Positions 8,000 through 17,200 of a stretch of 64,000 nucleotides of DNA are shown piece by piece. Position numbers and translations under genes: made by a program. The DNA is from Pirellulaceae bacterium. Its GTDB lineage: Bacteria; Planctomycetota; Planctomycetia; Pirellulales; Pirellulaceae. The notes beneath the pieces were generated by a model, which was given only the letters and a program-made list of their open reading frames with translations, was not told the origin of the DNA and searched no databases. The stretch is taken from contig JADHUC010000003.1 of the NCBI GenBank assembly GCA_016784735.1, positions 50,557 through 114,556 of the forward strand, written 5' to 3'. The stretch's first letter is position 1, and the number at the start of each line of letters is the position of its first letter.

Positions 8000-10900
8000 T
8001 CAGTAGTCGATTGCCTTGGCCAGTTCGCGGACGACGCCGACGCGCTGCTCGAACATCGCATCCCATGCATCTAGGCAGCGATTCACAGTGTCAACGTCCT
8101 CCTGCTCATGGGCCTGCTCGTAAAGGCGAATCATCATTGGGAGGAAACGTGATACATCCCACATGATTCCTCCTGAAGAGTCGCGGCTGGCATCGCGAAG
8201 CGGGCCGACGAACTGATCGCACATGGCGAACAACACCTCCGCAAACGGCAGGAGGCTTCCTGAGTATTCCTTCAGACCATGAATCAACGCGGTCGGACCG
8301 TCACGGAATGCTGCCGAATCCACATACTTACGTACCAAGTCAACGCCTTTGGGCGTCCGCAAGATGTTCGAGTTGCGGACCATCGCGTATATCTCGCTAC
8401 GGACGTCGGGCTCCGGATCGTCCTTCAGTCGGTCAATTAGGTTCGCGCACTTGTCGACAAGCTCAGGCTCCAGTGCGAAATGGGCGGCGACCTGGGCCAG
8501 ACCTTTTCGTTGGCTTGTGGTTCCCTGCAGGCAAACCTGCAATTCACCCGCAAAGTGGTCGTGGAATAGCCACCGTGCCGCTACTTCTTCAGCCGCTTCC
8601 TGGGCAACGTCATCTCGCTCCGACTCCAGCATCTGCCGAACAAGGGGGGCAAGCTTCTTCTGATGGCTCTCCATTCCGCAGTTGAAGTAGTAGACGCCAG
8701 CTCGCGATGCAGCCACACGCAGATCATTCGCACTGGCTTTGCAGAACCAGTCGATAGCCAAGTCTTTGTCAATGCCAAGCACCGGAAGACACGCTTCAAC
8801 GGCCGCTGTCCTAACGACAGGATGCGGATCGTGAACCAATTGCTCGATCGTCTCTTTGAACCTCTCCAACAGTTGCGAGTTGTTCCGCAACTGTGCACCG
8901 ATCGCATGCGCGGCAACACCTCTGACACAATTCAGAGAGTTTTGAAGCAGATTATCGACGCTGGCTTTTGCCTCATCGAAATCTCCCCCAGTATTCCCAA
9001 TAACCAGAGTGCCCTGCTCCGGATCGGGATGATTGCATGCGTAATCCAGCAGGCGGCCCATAGCGGCATCAGACCAAGTCTCACTAGCCCTCGCGTTCAT
9101 CAGCCGGCAAAATCGCGCCGCATAGTATCGACTATCATCTTCGCCGAACCTCTGGAGTACTTGTTCGACAAGCTCTACGGCTGCGGGTCGCCAAAGGGCC
9201 CTTTCTCCCTCCGGAACGTCCGTTGCTTCTATCTTCTGGAGTCCTTCCAGAATTGCTGCCTTGTAGCTGGGATGCACATCCTCCGGGAACTCCAGGGCCA
9301 ACCGGGCGAAACGTCCCGGAAAACGTTTGGCGACACTTTCAAGGTTTCGGGAGAATTGAGAGACCGAGGATTCCTCCCAATGTCCTTCAACCCAACGGTT
9401 GCGGTCCCCATGATCTTCCGGAATCTCTCTGTTCCCGACGATGTGAAGCCAGGCCTTATCCGATATCCGTTCCAGCGACTCTGAGAGCAAAGTCGACCCG
9501 ACGAAGCCAGACCTTGCACGCGACGCACGGGCAAATCGGTCTTCTGAGTATCCCTCGAACTTACGCTCCAAGACGCCGATGAGACCCACCGTAGCACTGC
9601 TTCGTTTCTTGGCCCACAACGCGGGCAGAAGGAAATGCTGTGCCCGGCCCCAGTAGTCGCCGAAATACCCATTTTTCCATGTTGGAAGCAAGTATTCAGC
9701 GTCGCGTCGCTCGCGGGGCGAGTGATAGTGGATGAGTGCCTCCTCCAACTGCTGGAATACCATCCCACTGCAGTACGGCGATAGAGCCTCGATCAGCCGG
9801 GTTGCTGGCATCCATTCCGGCTCGTTTTCGCCCGTCCCAATGTTCAGACGCGAAGAATCCTGCAATAGCCACTGCAATGCAAGATCCGCGCATTCGGCAG
9901 ATAGTGATGAGTAAGTCTCGATCAATAGATTCTGAACAACGGGTGATCCGTGGTGTCGAAGGTCAGCCGTGCGTTGCCAGAATCTCGCACTATCATCGAT
10001 GGCCAGTCGTCTTCCAGCTTCTATGGCCAGCCAAACCAGACCGTTAGGAATACACTCCATCCTTACGCCAGTACCATATCGGTCGCCGTCCAGCCATAGC
10101 TCCACCGCGTCGGCATGTTCTGCATCACCCGGAGCAAGCCGACAGATGTTTGGTACCAGGAGCTCCCACGTTTGCTCTGGCAGTTCTCGCGCTGCCTGTT
10201 CCATCAACTTGGCGTCATCCTCCGTCCAGTGCTCGAAACTGGAACGTCTCGTCCCCGAACGCCCAAATCGATCCTGGGGTAAATCCTCGCTGCGCCATGA
10301 TGACACCACCGCTTCCAGCAGCCGCAGTGCACGACTATGTGTGAGCTTGTCCCAGCTCACAAAACCTTGGAATGTGCCGTTTCGGGCAAGCTCCAGGCGG
10401 AGCTCGAACATGCGGTCGGAATCATCTTCGGCATTCCAGCAAAGACATCCGAGAACACGCTGGCGCCATTCGTCGTCATCCAACGAAGCAAACGGAGCGA
10501 GCGAATTTGCCACCTCATCCGGTGTTGCGTCTGCCACTGTTCGCAGCATCCAGAGGGCCGAATCTCGCCATTCATTCGACTCCAACCATTGTGCAATAGC
10601 CCCACCGTTAATGAGCGATCTGATGAATGATGGATGTCCGCAATAGACAATGCCGAGAATGTGCTCTTTCCAGGCTTCGTTTTCTACCAATTCTCTCATG
10701 TAAGCAAACACATCGACATTCGGATCGTCAAGTTGGCCAATGATCTCCAAGACGAGATGCTTTAGATGGAAACGGATGCCACTGTCACCTAGCAGGGCTC
10801 GAACTGTATCGAGGAACTTCTGGGGCGATTCTTCATATAGCAGGCATAATGCTTGGCGCAATTGTTCGCGCCGGAACAGCGATTGCCTCTCTCGGCCTCC

Positions 10901-12655
10901 AAGCCACTGACCGACCGTTCCACCACCAGCATGGATTTGTCGCACAACGCGACTGGCGATCACATAGTCCAGATAGCTCTGATGACTGAAGGTGACTTGA
11001 CTGCCATCGATCTGAACTAGGCCACAAGCGCATAGAGCATCGAGAACTGCCACATTTGCAGTGAGACCCTGCGGAGCAGAAATACTCCCGTTTCGTTCCA
11101 TATAGTCGACGAGTGTGGTCAGAACTGTGGTCGCGTCTTCGACAGATACGTCGAGTTGTGCTAGCTCCCTGATGCGGCTGTTCCAGTAATTCCGCATCAA
11201 CTGGACGCGGTTCTGGAAATCAACGGAAATTCCCGACTGAACGAGACGCACCCACATTGCCAGATGTTGGGGAGACTGCAGAATGAGTTTCTGCCCGTCC
11301 GAAAGCGCAGACACCTCCCGCCCCAGCTTTTGGACGACAGACACCACGGCTTCTTCCGGAAGCGGTCCAATTTTGATCCGAACAAGCTTGTGGTCCTCGG
11401 TATTCTCTGCGTTCAGCCAACTCTTGATCTCAGGGTCGTTCTCCAAATCATAGGTTCGGCACGCTAGTACAACTCCGATCTGCTTCCCCAAGTCCCGTAG
11501 ACTCTTCACCTCCCGAACGAGCCTCTTGCAGACATCCAAAGCGTCCAGCGAATGCCGGGACGTCCAACGTATAGCGTCGAGTTGATCCAAGATCAGCACG
11601 GCAGGCTGCTCTGTGGCGAGCACTTCAAGGCATTTGACAGGAGACTCGGGGAGACCTAAATCCTGTCCGAACTGCCGCGGCGTATTCCTGGGCGTTTGCC
11701 TATCCAACCGGATCGGCAAGTGAATCCACGCGTTGTCCAAGTGACGCGTCAACTCATGCAGGACTCCGCTCTTGCCTTGGCCGGGGCTGCCGTGAAGCAC
11801 GACCACGGCGGCATCACGCATTGCGCTGAGAACTTCCTGGGTCTCTTTGCGCGAGATCGGTTCTCCAGCAATCAGGTCTCGACTTATGGATTCTTCGAAT
11901 CGCTGGCAAAGCTCCTGAACGGAAGGAAGAATACGATTGTCGTGAGTGAGCTGCCGGGGATGAAATCCTCGCGACACAAGGTGCTGCCAAACGGCCGGTC
12001 CCGTGAGTGATGTCCGAAGATTTTCTTGGGCGAAGTCTGCCAGCACGGCCACAACTGTCGCGGGGTCGCCATTCACCAGAACATTGGAAAAACCAAGAAG
12101 CTCTTCCCTGCTGGTGATGGTGTCGGGCCACAGCTCGATGAATAGTCGTCGCAGGTATCCATAGGCGAGGGCTCGTTCTGCGTCGAGACCGCAATCTAGG
12201 CCAAGATACCGACAAAACTGGCTAAATGTCTTGCGTCTGTCTTCACCAATCGCCTGTACTTGGTGTCTGTAGAAGTCTTCCGGATCTCCGGTTGACTTGC
12301 GGGCGCTTTCGCAGAGGTCATGAAGTAGCGTTGCGGGAACGGCAGTGACCAGCGCAAACTCGTTGGATGGACTTCGATCCAGGTGCATGCGCATCTTCGA
12401 CAGAATATCACGATGGTTGAGATCGGCTGGGGTCCAGCGATCATAGCTACGATTGCGAACCTTGCACTGCTGGGCCTGGCGACAGCCATCTGGCCGATCG
12501 ATCCATAGATCAACGCCTTTTTCATCGTCGCCAATGGCTTCGACCGTCACGGCAACATAGTCCTCGTTGAGTACGCGCAGGAGTTGTCTGGCCGCCCACC
12601 GACCTTCGTAGCGGTTTCCCAACTTATCTGCATACCCGGCCGGTTCTAGAGCCAT
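8000..12655 (-). CDS. nuclease-STAND NTPase-HEAT repeat protein (Avs/NACHT-like defence candidate)
   Basis: A 1551-aa cytoplasmic protein without signal peptide. Residues 10-70 look like a PD-(D/E)xK endonuclease of the Mrr/Cap4 type: GNRYEG with Glu17, GVDLWI with Asp49, and QCK with Gln63 and Lys65. Residues 284-296 hold a Walker A (LHGSPGQGKS); 352-361 a Walker B (VLILDQLDA); 396-409 a sensor-like VVLACRTYDLENDP. A winged-helix-like segment follows, with FSHQSYLDYVIASRV. The long C-terminal half is helical with HEAT-like units (QLVHDPHPVVRTAAVEACL; ESERDDVAQEAAEEVAARW). Known STAND immune proteins use the C-terminal repeats to sense phage proteins and the N-terminal nuclease to kill; that role here is inferred. 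The ATG overlaps no upstream codon but its GAGG lies in the last codons of the DUF4145 gene, 2 bases away, implying translational coupling. Confidence 0.85.
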   Translation of the reverse strand: MALEPAGYADKLGNRYEGRWAARQLLRVLNEDYVAVTVEAIGDDEKGVDLWIDRPDGCRQAQQCKVRNRSYDRWTPADLNHRDILSKMRMHLDRSPSNEFALVTAVPATLLHDLCESARKSTGDPEDFYRHQVQAIGEDRRKTFSQFCRYLGLDCGLDAERALAYGYLRRLFIELWPDTITSREELLGFSNVLVNGDPATVVAVLADFAQENLRTSLTGPAVWQHLVSRGFHPRQLTHDNRILPSVQELCQRFEESISRDLIAGEPISRKETQEVLSAMRDAAVVVLHGSPGQGKSGVLHELTRHLDNAWIHLPIRLDRQTPRNTPRQFGQDLGLPESPVKCLEVLATEQPAVLILDQLDAIRWTSRHSLDALDVCKRLVREVKSLRDLGKQIGVVLACRTYDLENDPEIKSWLNAENTEDHKLVRIKIGPLPEEAVVSVVQKLGREVSALSDGQKLILQSPQHLAMWVRLVQSGISVDFQNRVQLMRNYWNSRIRELAQLDVSVEDATTVLTTLVDYMERNGSISAPQGLTANVAVLDALCACGLVQIDGSQVTFSHQSYLDYVIASRVVRQIHAGGGTVGQWLGGRERQSLFRREQLRQALCLLYEESPQKFLDTVRALLGDSGIRFHLKHLVLEIIGQLDDPNVDVFAYMRELVENEAWKEHILGIVYCGHPSFIRSLINGGAIAQWLESNEWRDSALWMLRTVADATPDEVANSLAPFASLDDDEWRQRVLGCLCWNAEDDSDRMFELRLELARNGTFQGFVSWDKLTHSRALRLLEAVVSSWRSEDLPQDRFGRSGTRRSSFEHWTEDDAKLMEQAARELPEQTWELLVPNICRLAPGDAEHADAVELWLDGDRYGTGVRMECIPNGLVWLAIEAGRRLAIDDSARFWQRTADLRHHGSPVVQNLLIETYSSLSAECADLALQWLLQDSSRLNIGTGENEPEWMPATRLIEALSPYCSGMVFQQLEEALIHYHSPRERRDAEYLLPTWKNGYFGDYWGRAQHFLLPALWAKKRSSATVGLIGVLERKFEGYSEDRFARASRARSGFVGSTLLSESLERISDKAWLHIVGNREIPEDHGDRNRWVEGHWEESSVSQFSRNLESVAKRFPGRFARLALEFPEDVHPSYKAAILEGLQKIEATDVPEGERALWRPAAVELVEQVLQRFGEDDSRYYAARFCRLMNARASETWSDAAMGRLLDYACNHPDPEQGTLVIGNTGGDFDEAKASVDNLLQNSLNCVRGVAAHAIGAQLRNNSQLLERFKETIEQLVHDPHPVVRTAAVEACLPVLGIDKDLAIDWFCKASANDLRVAASRAGVYYFNCGMESHQKKLAPLVRQMLESERDDVAQEAAEEVAARWLFHDHFAGELQVCLQGTTSQRKGLAQVAAHFALEPELVDKCANLIDRLKDDPEPDVRSEIYAMVRNSNILRTPKGVDLVRKYVDSAAFRDGPTALIHGLKEYSGSLLPFAEVLFAMCDQFVGPLRDASRDSSGGIMWDVSRFLPMMIRLYEQAHEQEDVDTVNRCLDAWDAMFEQRVGVVRELAKAIDY

Positions 12656-12657
12656 GG

Positions 12658-13305
12658 CTACCTCTTCAAACTGCCTCGCCGAGGAACGGACTGGCTGAGG
12701 CGTTGAGACGTGTCCTGCAGCACGTACCAGCTTTGAAGGGAGTGCTCCACAATGTCCAGGACATCAGACACTTGTTGTTGCGAGGGCCTGTACCCCCTAT
12801 GCGATGCTGCGTGCCCGACTTCGACAGCGGCGGCGATGATCTCCTTCTGGTCACTCGTCAAGAGACCTTCGGCGACTGCTTCTCTGAGTTTGCCTGCGAA
12901 ACCGCCAGCATCCCCCAGCTTCTCCGTGAGCAATTTGTCAACAACCGTCCTCGCTCCCATGACGGCAAGACTCAAGCAATCGGCACGTAAAGCCAAGTAG
13001 ATCTCGCCAATAAGCTCTTTCAACTCATCGGATAGCTGCTGACACCAGGAGGGCAGTGGCCGGTTTTCCCTTGGAGGGTAGTGGACTTCGCGAGGTGACT
13101 TGAAATCTGGTGAGTCTTCCGTCTTGTAGGCTTTCAATAGGTCGCATCCCATGCACTGCAATATGTGCCACGTCTCCCGAATGATGCGCGGATACTGGCC
13201 CGCACCTTCCCTGCGATCGCAACTGTGGCAATAGAGCACAGAATGATGCGTGTCTTGCTGACAACTATTGCAGAACGATCGAATTCTCTCGTCTGGAGAT
13301 TCCAT
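12658..13305 (-). CDS. zinc-ribbon DUF4145 domain protein
   Basis: About 215 aa with the ATG at 13305 (GGGGA seven bases upstream); a GTG at 13329 would add eight residues. The N-terminal part has three CxxC knuckles: C12/C15, C26/C29 and C51/C54, suggesting one or two zinc ribbons. The C-terminal half (about 95-195) carries the DUF4145 pattern: ALRADCLSLAVMGARTVVDKLL and GHAASHRGYRPS. DUF4145 is often found beside restriction and other defence genes and its biochemical role is unknown. The gene ends 2 bases before the STAND gene and is certainly in the same transcript. It may be an adaptor, regulator or sensor for the STAND protein; this is inference. Confidence 0.82.
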   Translation of the reverse strand: MESPDERIRSFCNSCQQDTHHSVLYCHSCDRREGAGQYPRIIRETWHILQCMGCDLLKAYKTEDSPDFKSPREVHYPPRENRPLPSWCQQLSDELKELIGEIYLALRADCLSLAVMGARTVVDKLLTEKLGDAGGFAGKLREAVAEGLLTSDQKEIIAAAVEVGHAASHRGYRPSQQQVSDVLDIVEHSLQSWYVLQDTSQRLSQSVPRRGSLKR

Positions 13306-14240
13306 ACCACGCATCCCCACGGAATTCACTCTTTCATGTGCCGTGCCCGTCCGGCCAATTCATCATTCGTTGTCAGCGAACTCAGACTGTGGACTTCACG
13401 CCCGTTAGTGTATCCCTTGAGAGCCAGCGTCGGAAGGTATTCTCTGAAACTCGGGACGCGACATCCCGGCTGACCTCGGACGATGGTCGTCCGCAGCAGG
13501 TCGCGGAACGACCTAGTCGCGTTCGCCTCCAGTGTGAGGCACTGGCACTACGAGTTCTTCGGGTCGGGCTGCGGCGCCCGATTCCGTAGCGTGCGTCCCG
13601 CTCCGCGGTAAGCCGAGCTGACGGCTTGGTATATCTGGTCAGGAATGCCAAATCAGTGCAGGGGATCTGAGCCAAGCCCCTGTTGCCGGAATATGAGGCG
13701 GCTTCAACGTCAGGTCTTGCGATCCAAATCATCGGATTGTGCCCCATGAAGTTGCCTCTCCAAAACGCGAGCGCAATCGGTTGCGGGAGTGGCCCGCGCG
13801 GCGACGCACCCCGGCTCGACGAATCAACTCGCTATGGCTCTAGCATCGACGCCCGCCGCAGTCCTGTCCCAACACACACAAAACACCGGATTTCAGGGAT
13901 ACTGACACACACGGATCAAGTGGCGAGTCGGAGGTGGCCTGTAACGAGTTGCGGCCTTCCTATGGCCCGTGTTACCGTGTCATCCGGCCTCGCTTGATCG
14001 GGTTGAGGCGGATTGACGAGGAGTCGAACGCCCAAACTGTCATCATCCGGCCCGGGCACAAACGGGCAAACGCAAGGAGCAGTACCAAGACATGAGTGCT
14101 CCGCACCCATGCGTACGCCGTTTTGGTACAATGGCTCCAACAACGGCGATATCCCAAATGCTGCGGGAATTGTAGATGCCACTCCGAGCGGCGCGGATGC
14201 GTAGTAGGAAACCCGAATCCTCACATACAAGGAGGCAACG
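13306..14240. other. long intergenic region, no supported gene
   Basis: Over 900 bases lie between the divergent DUF4145 and PQQ-propeller genes. Open frames inside (for example 13382-13747 minus and 13683-13997 plus) are low complexity, arginine- or serine-rich and lack ribosome sites. The minus strand has TACACT near 13407-13412 as a possible -10 for the defence operon. The plus strand has TACAAT near 14126 within GGTACAATGG, a possible -10 for the 14241 gene. Neither has a good -35. Confidence 0.45.
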
Positions 14241-17200
14241 ATGAACGAAAGACGTTTTCAGATTGTCGTCACCGGATGTCTGGCCGCAGCCCTGCTGGCG
14301 GCGAACGTTTGCGTTGCGGATTGGCCCGCGTACAAGAAAGATTCGACAAGAAGCAGCGTCGCGGCCGAGAGTCTGTCGTTCCCGCTGACTGAGCGATGGG
14401 TGCACCAGCCCAGCCAACCGCCCAAGCCTGCGTGGCCGGAACCGGGCAAGGAACTCAATCGCACGGACTTCGACTATGCGTTCCAGCCGGTCATAGCCGG
14501 CGGATTCGTCTACTTCGGATCTTCCGCCGACGATACGGTGCGTGCTCTGGATGTAGAGACGGGTGAACTCGTGTGGCAGTTCACGACGGATGGCCCGATC
14601 CGTTTCGCGCCCGCGATTGCTCGCGGCAAGGCTTTCGTCGCGTCGGACGACGGCTTTCTTTACTGCCTGGAAGCCAAGACGGGCAAGAGCGTGTGGCGAT
14701 TCCGTGCGGGGCCTGGTAGCGATCGTATCATCGGCAATGATCGTTTGGTTGCGCGATATCCCTGTCGTAGCGGCGCACTGGTCGTCGACAACGTCGTGTA
14801 CGTCACGGCAGGAATGTGGCCCACCGAAGGCGTGTACGTGTATGCGCTGGACGCCGACACTGGCAAGGAACTGTGGTGCAACGATAGCAGCGGAAATATC
14901 TACGTCGACCTGCCCCATGCCGTTGCGAACGGGTTCAGTGGAGTCGCACCGCAGGGATATCTGGTTGCCTCCGAGCACGTTCTGCTCGTCCCCACCGGCC
15001 GAAGCGTACCCGCAGCCTTCGATCGCCACACGGGCCGCTTGCTCCACTACAAGCCAGAGAAGACGCACTACAACTTGGCGCAATACGGCGGAGGCGTGTG
15101 GTGTACGGCGATCGACGACCTATACTTCCACACGTGCAACCGATTTCAGAATCCGTCCGAAGCACATATCGGCGAGGCGGAGCCGTCTTCTCAGGACGGC
15201 ATGATCGTCTATCCGCTGGCGACGGGCGACCAGCTTTGCCACATTCCCGGCAAATACCGCGTCTTGGTCTCTGGCGACGTCGTCTACGCGGCCGGCAATG
15301 GCAGCATCGAGGCGATCGATCTGAATGTTGTGCGCCGGAAGACTAGAATCGGGCTGAACGATGCCCGCTGGACGACGCCTCACTCGGCGCGTGTATACTG
15401 CACGGCCATGGCCGGCGAGACGTTGCTGACCGGCAACGGCGACTCGATCGCGGCATTCAATTCTGCTGATGGCAAGCCGGTGTGGCGGGTCGATATGAAG
15501 GGCCAACAAGTGCGAGGGATGGCCGTCGCCGACGGGCGTCTTGTGGCCGCAACGCATACGGGGGAACTCCTGTGTTTCGGCCCCGGCAAGGATACCAGCG
15601 CCGCGCCGAAGCAGGTGAAGGAAGAACGGGCGTCGCCGACCATCACCAACAAGCAGCAGGACAGGGCGAAAGACATCATTCAGCGGTCGGGCAAGTCCGA
15701 AGGCTACGCCCTGGTAGTCGGCGAGCCGGACTGCCGCCTGGCCGAGGCGATCGCCCGGCAAACCCGGCTTCACGTCGTCGCTCTGCTCCGAGACGCGGCT
15801 CAAGTGACATCAGAACGCGAGCGACTCGTGAACGCAGGCATCTACGGCTCGCGCGTCGTGGTGCATCCGGAGCACCTGCGTCATCCACCCTATTTTGCAG
15901 ACCTTGTCGTCGTCTCCGCGGCGGCAGAGGGCGTTTCGCCAACGGAGTGCTATCGCGTGCTTCGACCCTGCGGCGGCGTACTCTGCTTTCTTGGCTTCGA
16001 CGACGACGCCAGGAAAAAGTTCGTCAGCGATGCGAACATCCCAGTGGGGCACGTTTCTAACGTGCCTGGCACGTCGGAGACGTGCCTCGCGACGATCGTC
16101 CGCGGCAAGCTGCCCGGCGCGGGCGAATGGCGATATCCCTGGGCGGACGGTGGACGCCGTGGCATCGGCAGCGAGAGCCGTGTGCGGCTTCCTGTCGAAG
16201 TGCTCTGGTTCGGCGGCCCCGGGCCGGGTCGATTCGTCGATCGCCACCTTATGCCCTCGCCGCCCGTTTCGACGAACGGCCGCGTCTTCGTTCAGGGCCA
16301 GAATCACGTCGTCGCCTTTGACGCGTACAACGGTCGCGAATTGTGGAGCCAATCGATCAAGGAGGTTGGCCGAGAATACGCGCAATACTACTCCAGCAGT
16401 CTCGTGGCTGACGATGACAGCGCATATGTCGTCCAGCGCGACAAGTGCTATCGTCTGGATCAGGCTACGGGCCAGACTGTGTCGACCTACACGATGCCGG
16501 AATCCGTGATCACGGGGACAGCCCCGCCGATCGTACCGGACTATGTGGATGTCGAGTGGCCGGCGACATGGCGGGTGATCGGGCCGCTCCCAAAGAGAAA
16601 GCCGCCTCTCTCGCACCAAACGCTCAAGAACGCTCCGCAACGCGTGACGGTGAACGGCAAGGAGTATGTCGCCTCCGAGTTGAAGGCAACAGGCGACATC
16701 ATCGATTTCACCGCGATCTTCGAAGGCTACGGTTTGAAGCCTCTTCGCCCCGGCGAGAAACCATCCACGCATCCCCGCAGGGGAGAACAATTCAGCTACC
16801 ATGACGTCGGCCGCATCTGCTATGCATTTGCCTCAATCGACTGCCCCAAGGCGGGCAAGCTGCTGATCGGTGCAGGGGCCGACTGGGGGATGCAGTGGTA
16901 CCTGGACGGCGAACCGGTCTTCAACGCCTTGAGAAACGATAGTTCGTCCAGCCGTCGCGGCTTTTTCAACAGGACACCCTGTTCGCCGAAGGACGAGTTC
17001 TTCGATGTGGATGTCACAGCCGGCAAGCACGTACTGGCCGTCATGGTTACCGCAGGCAGCCGCGGTTGGGCGCTGGCGTCGGCCAGCATGGCTGGCAAGG
17101 CGAAGGAGCTGATGCCGATTGCCACCGGTGCCAATCCCAACGTGCCAAACCTCCGAGACTTGGTTTGGGGATACCTGTCCGTAACCGACGAGCTTCTGCT

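Noticed and set aside
13382..13747. 121-codon minus-strand frame upstream of the defence operon
   Set aside because: Arg/Ser-rich low-complexity translation, no ribosome site and no recognisable motif.
15810..16802. 330-codon minus-strand frame
   Set aside because: Entirely opposite the PQQ-propeller gene; its in-frame opposite strand has strong domain evidence.
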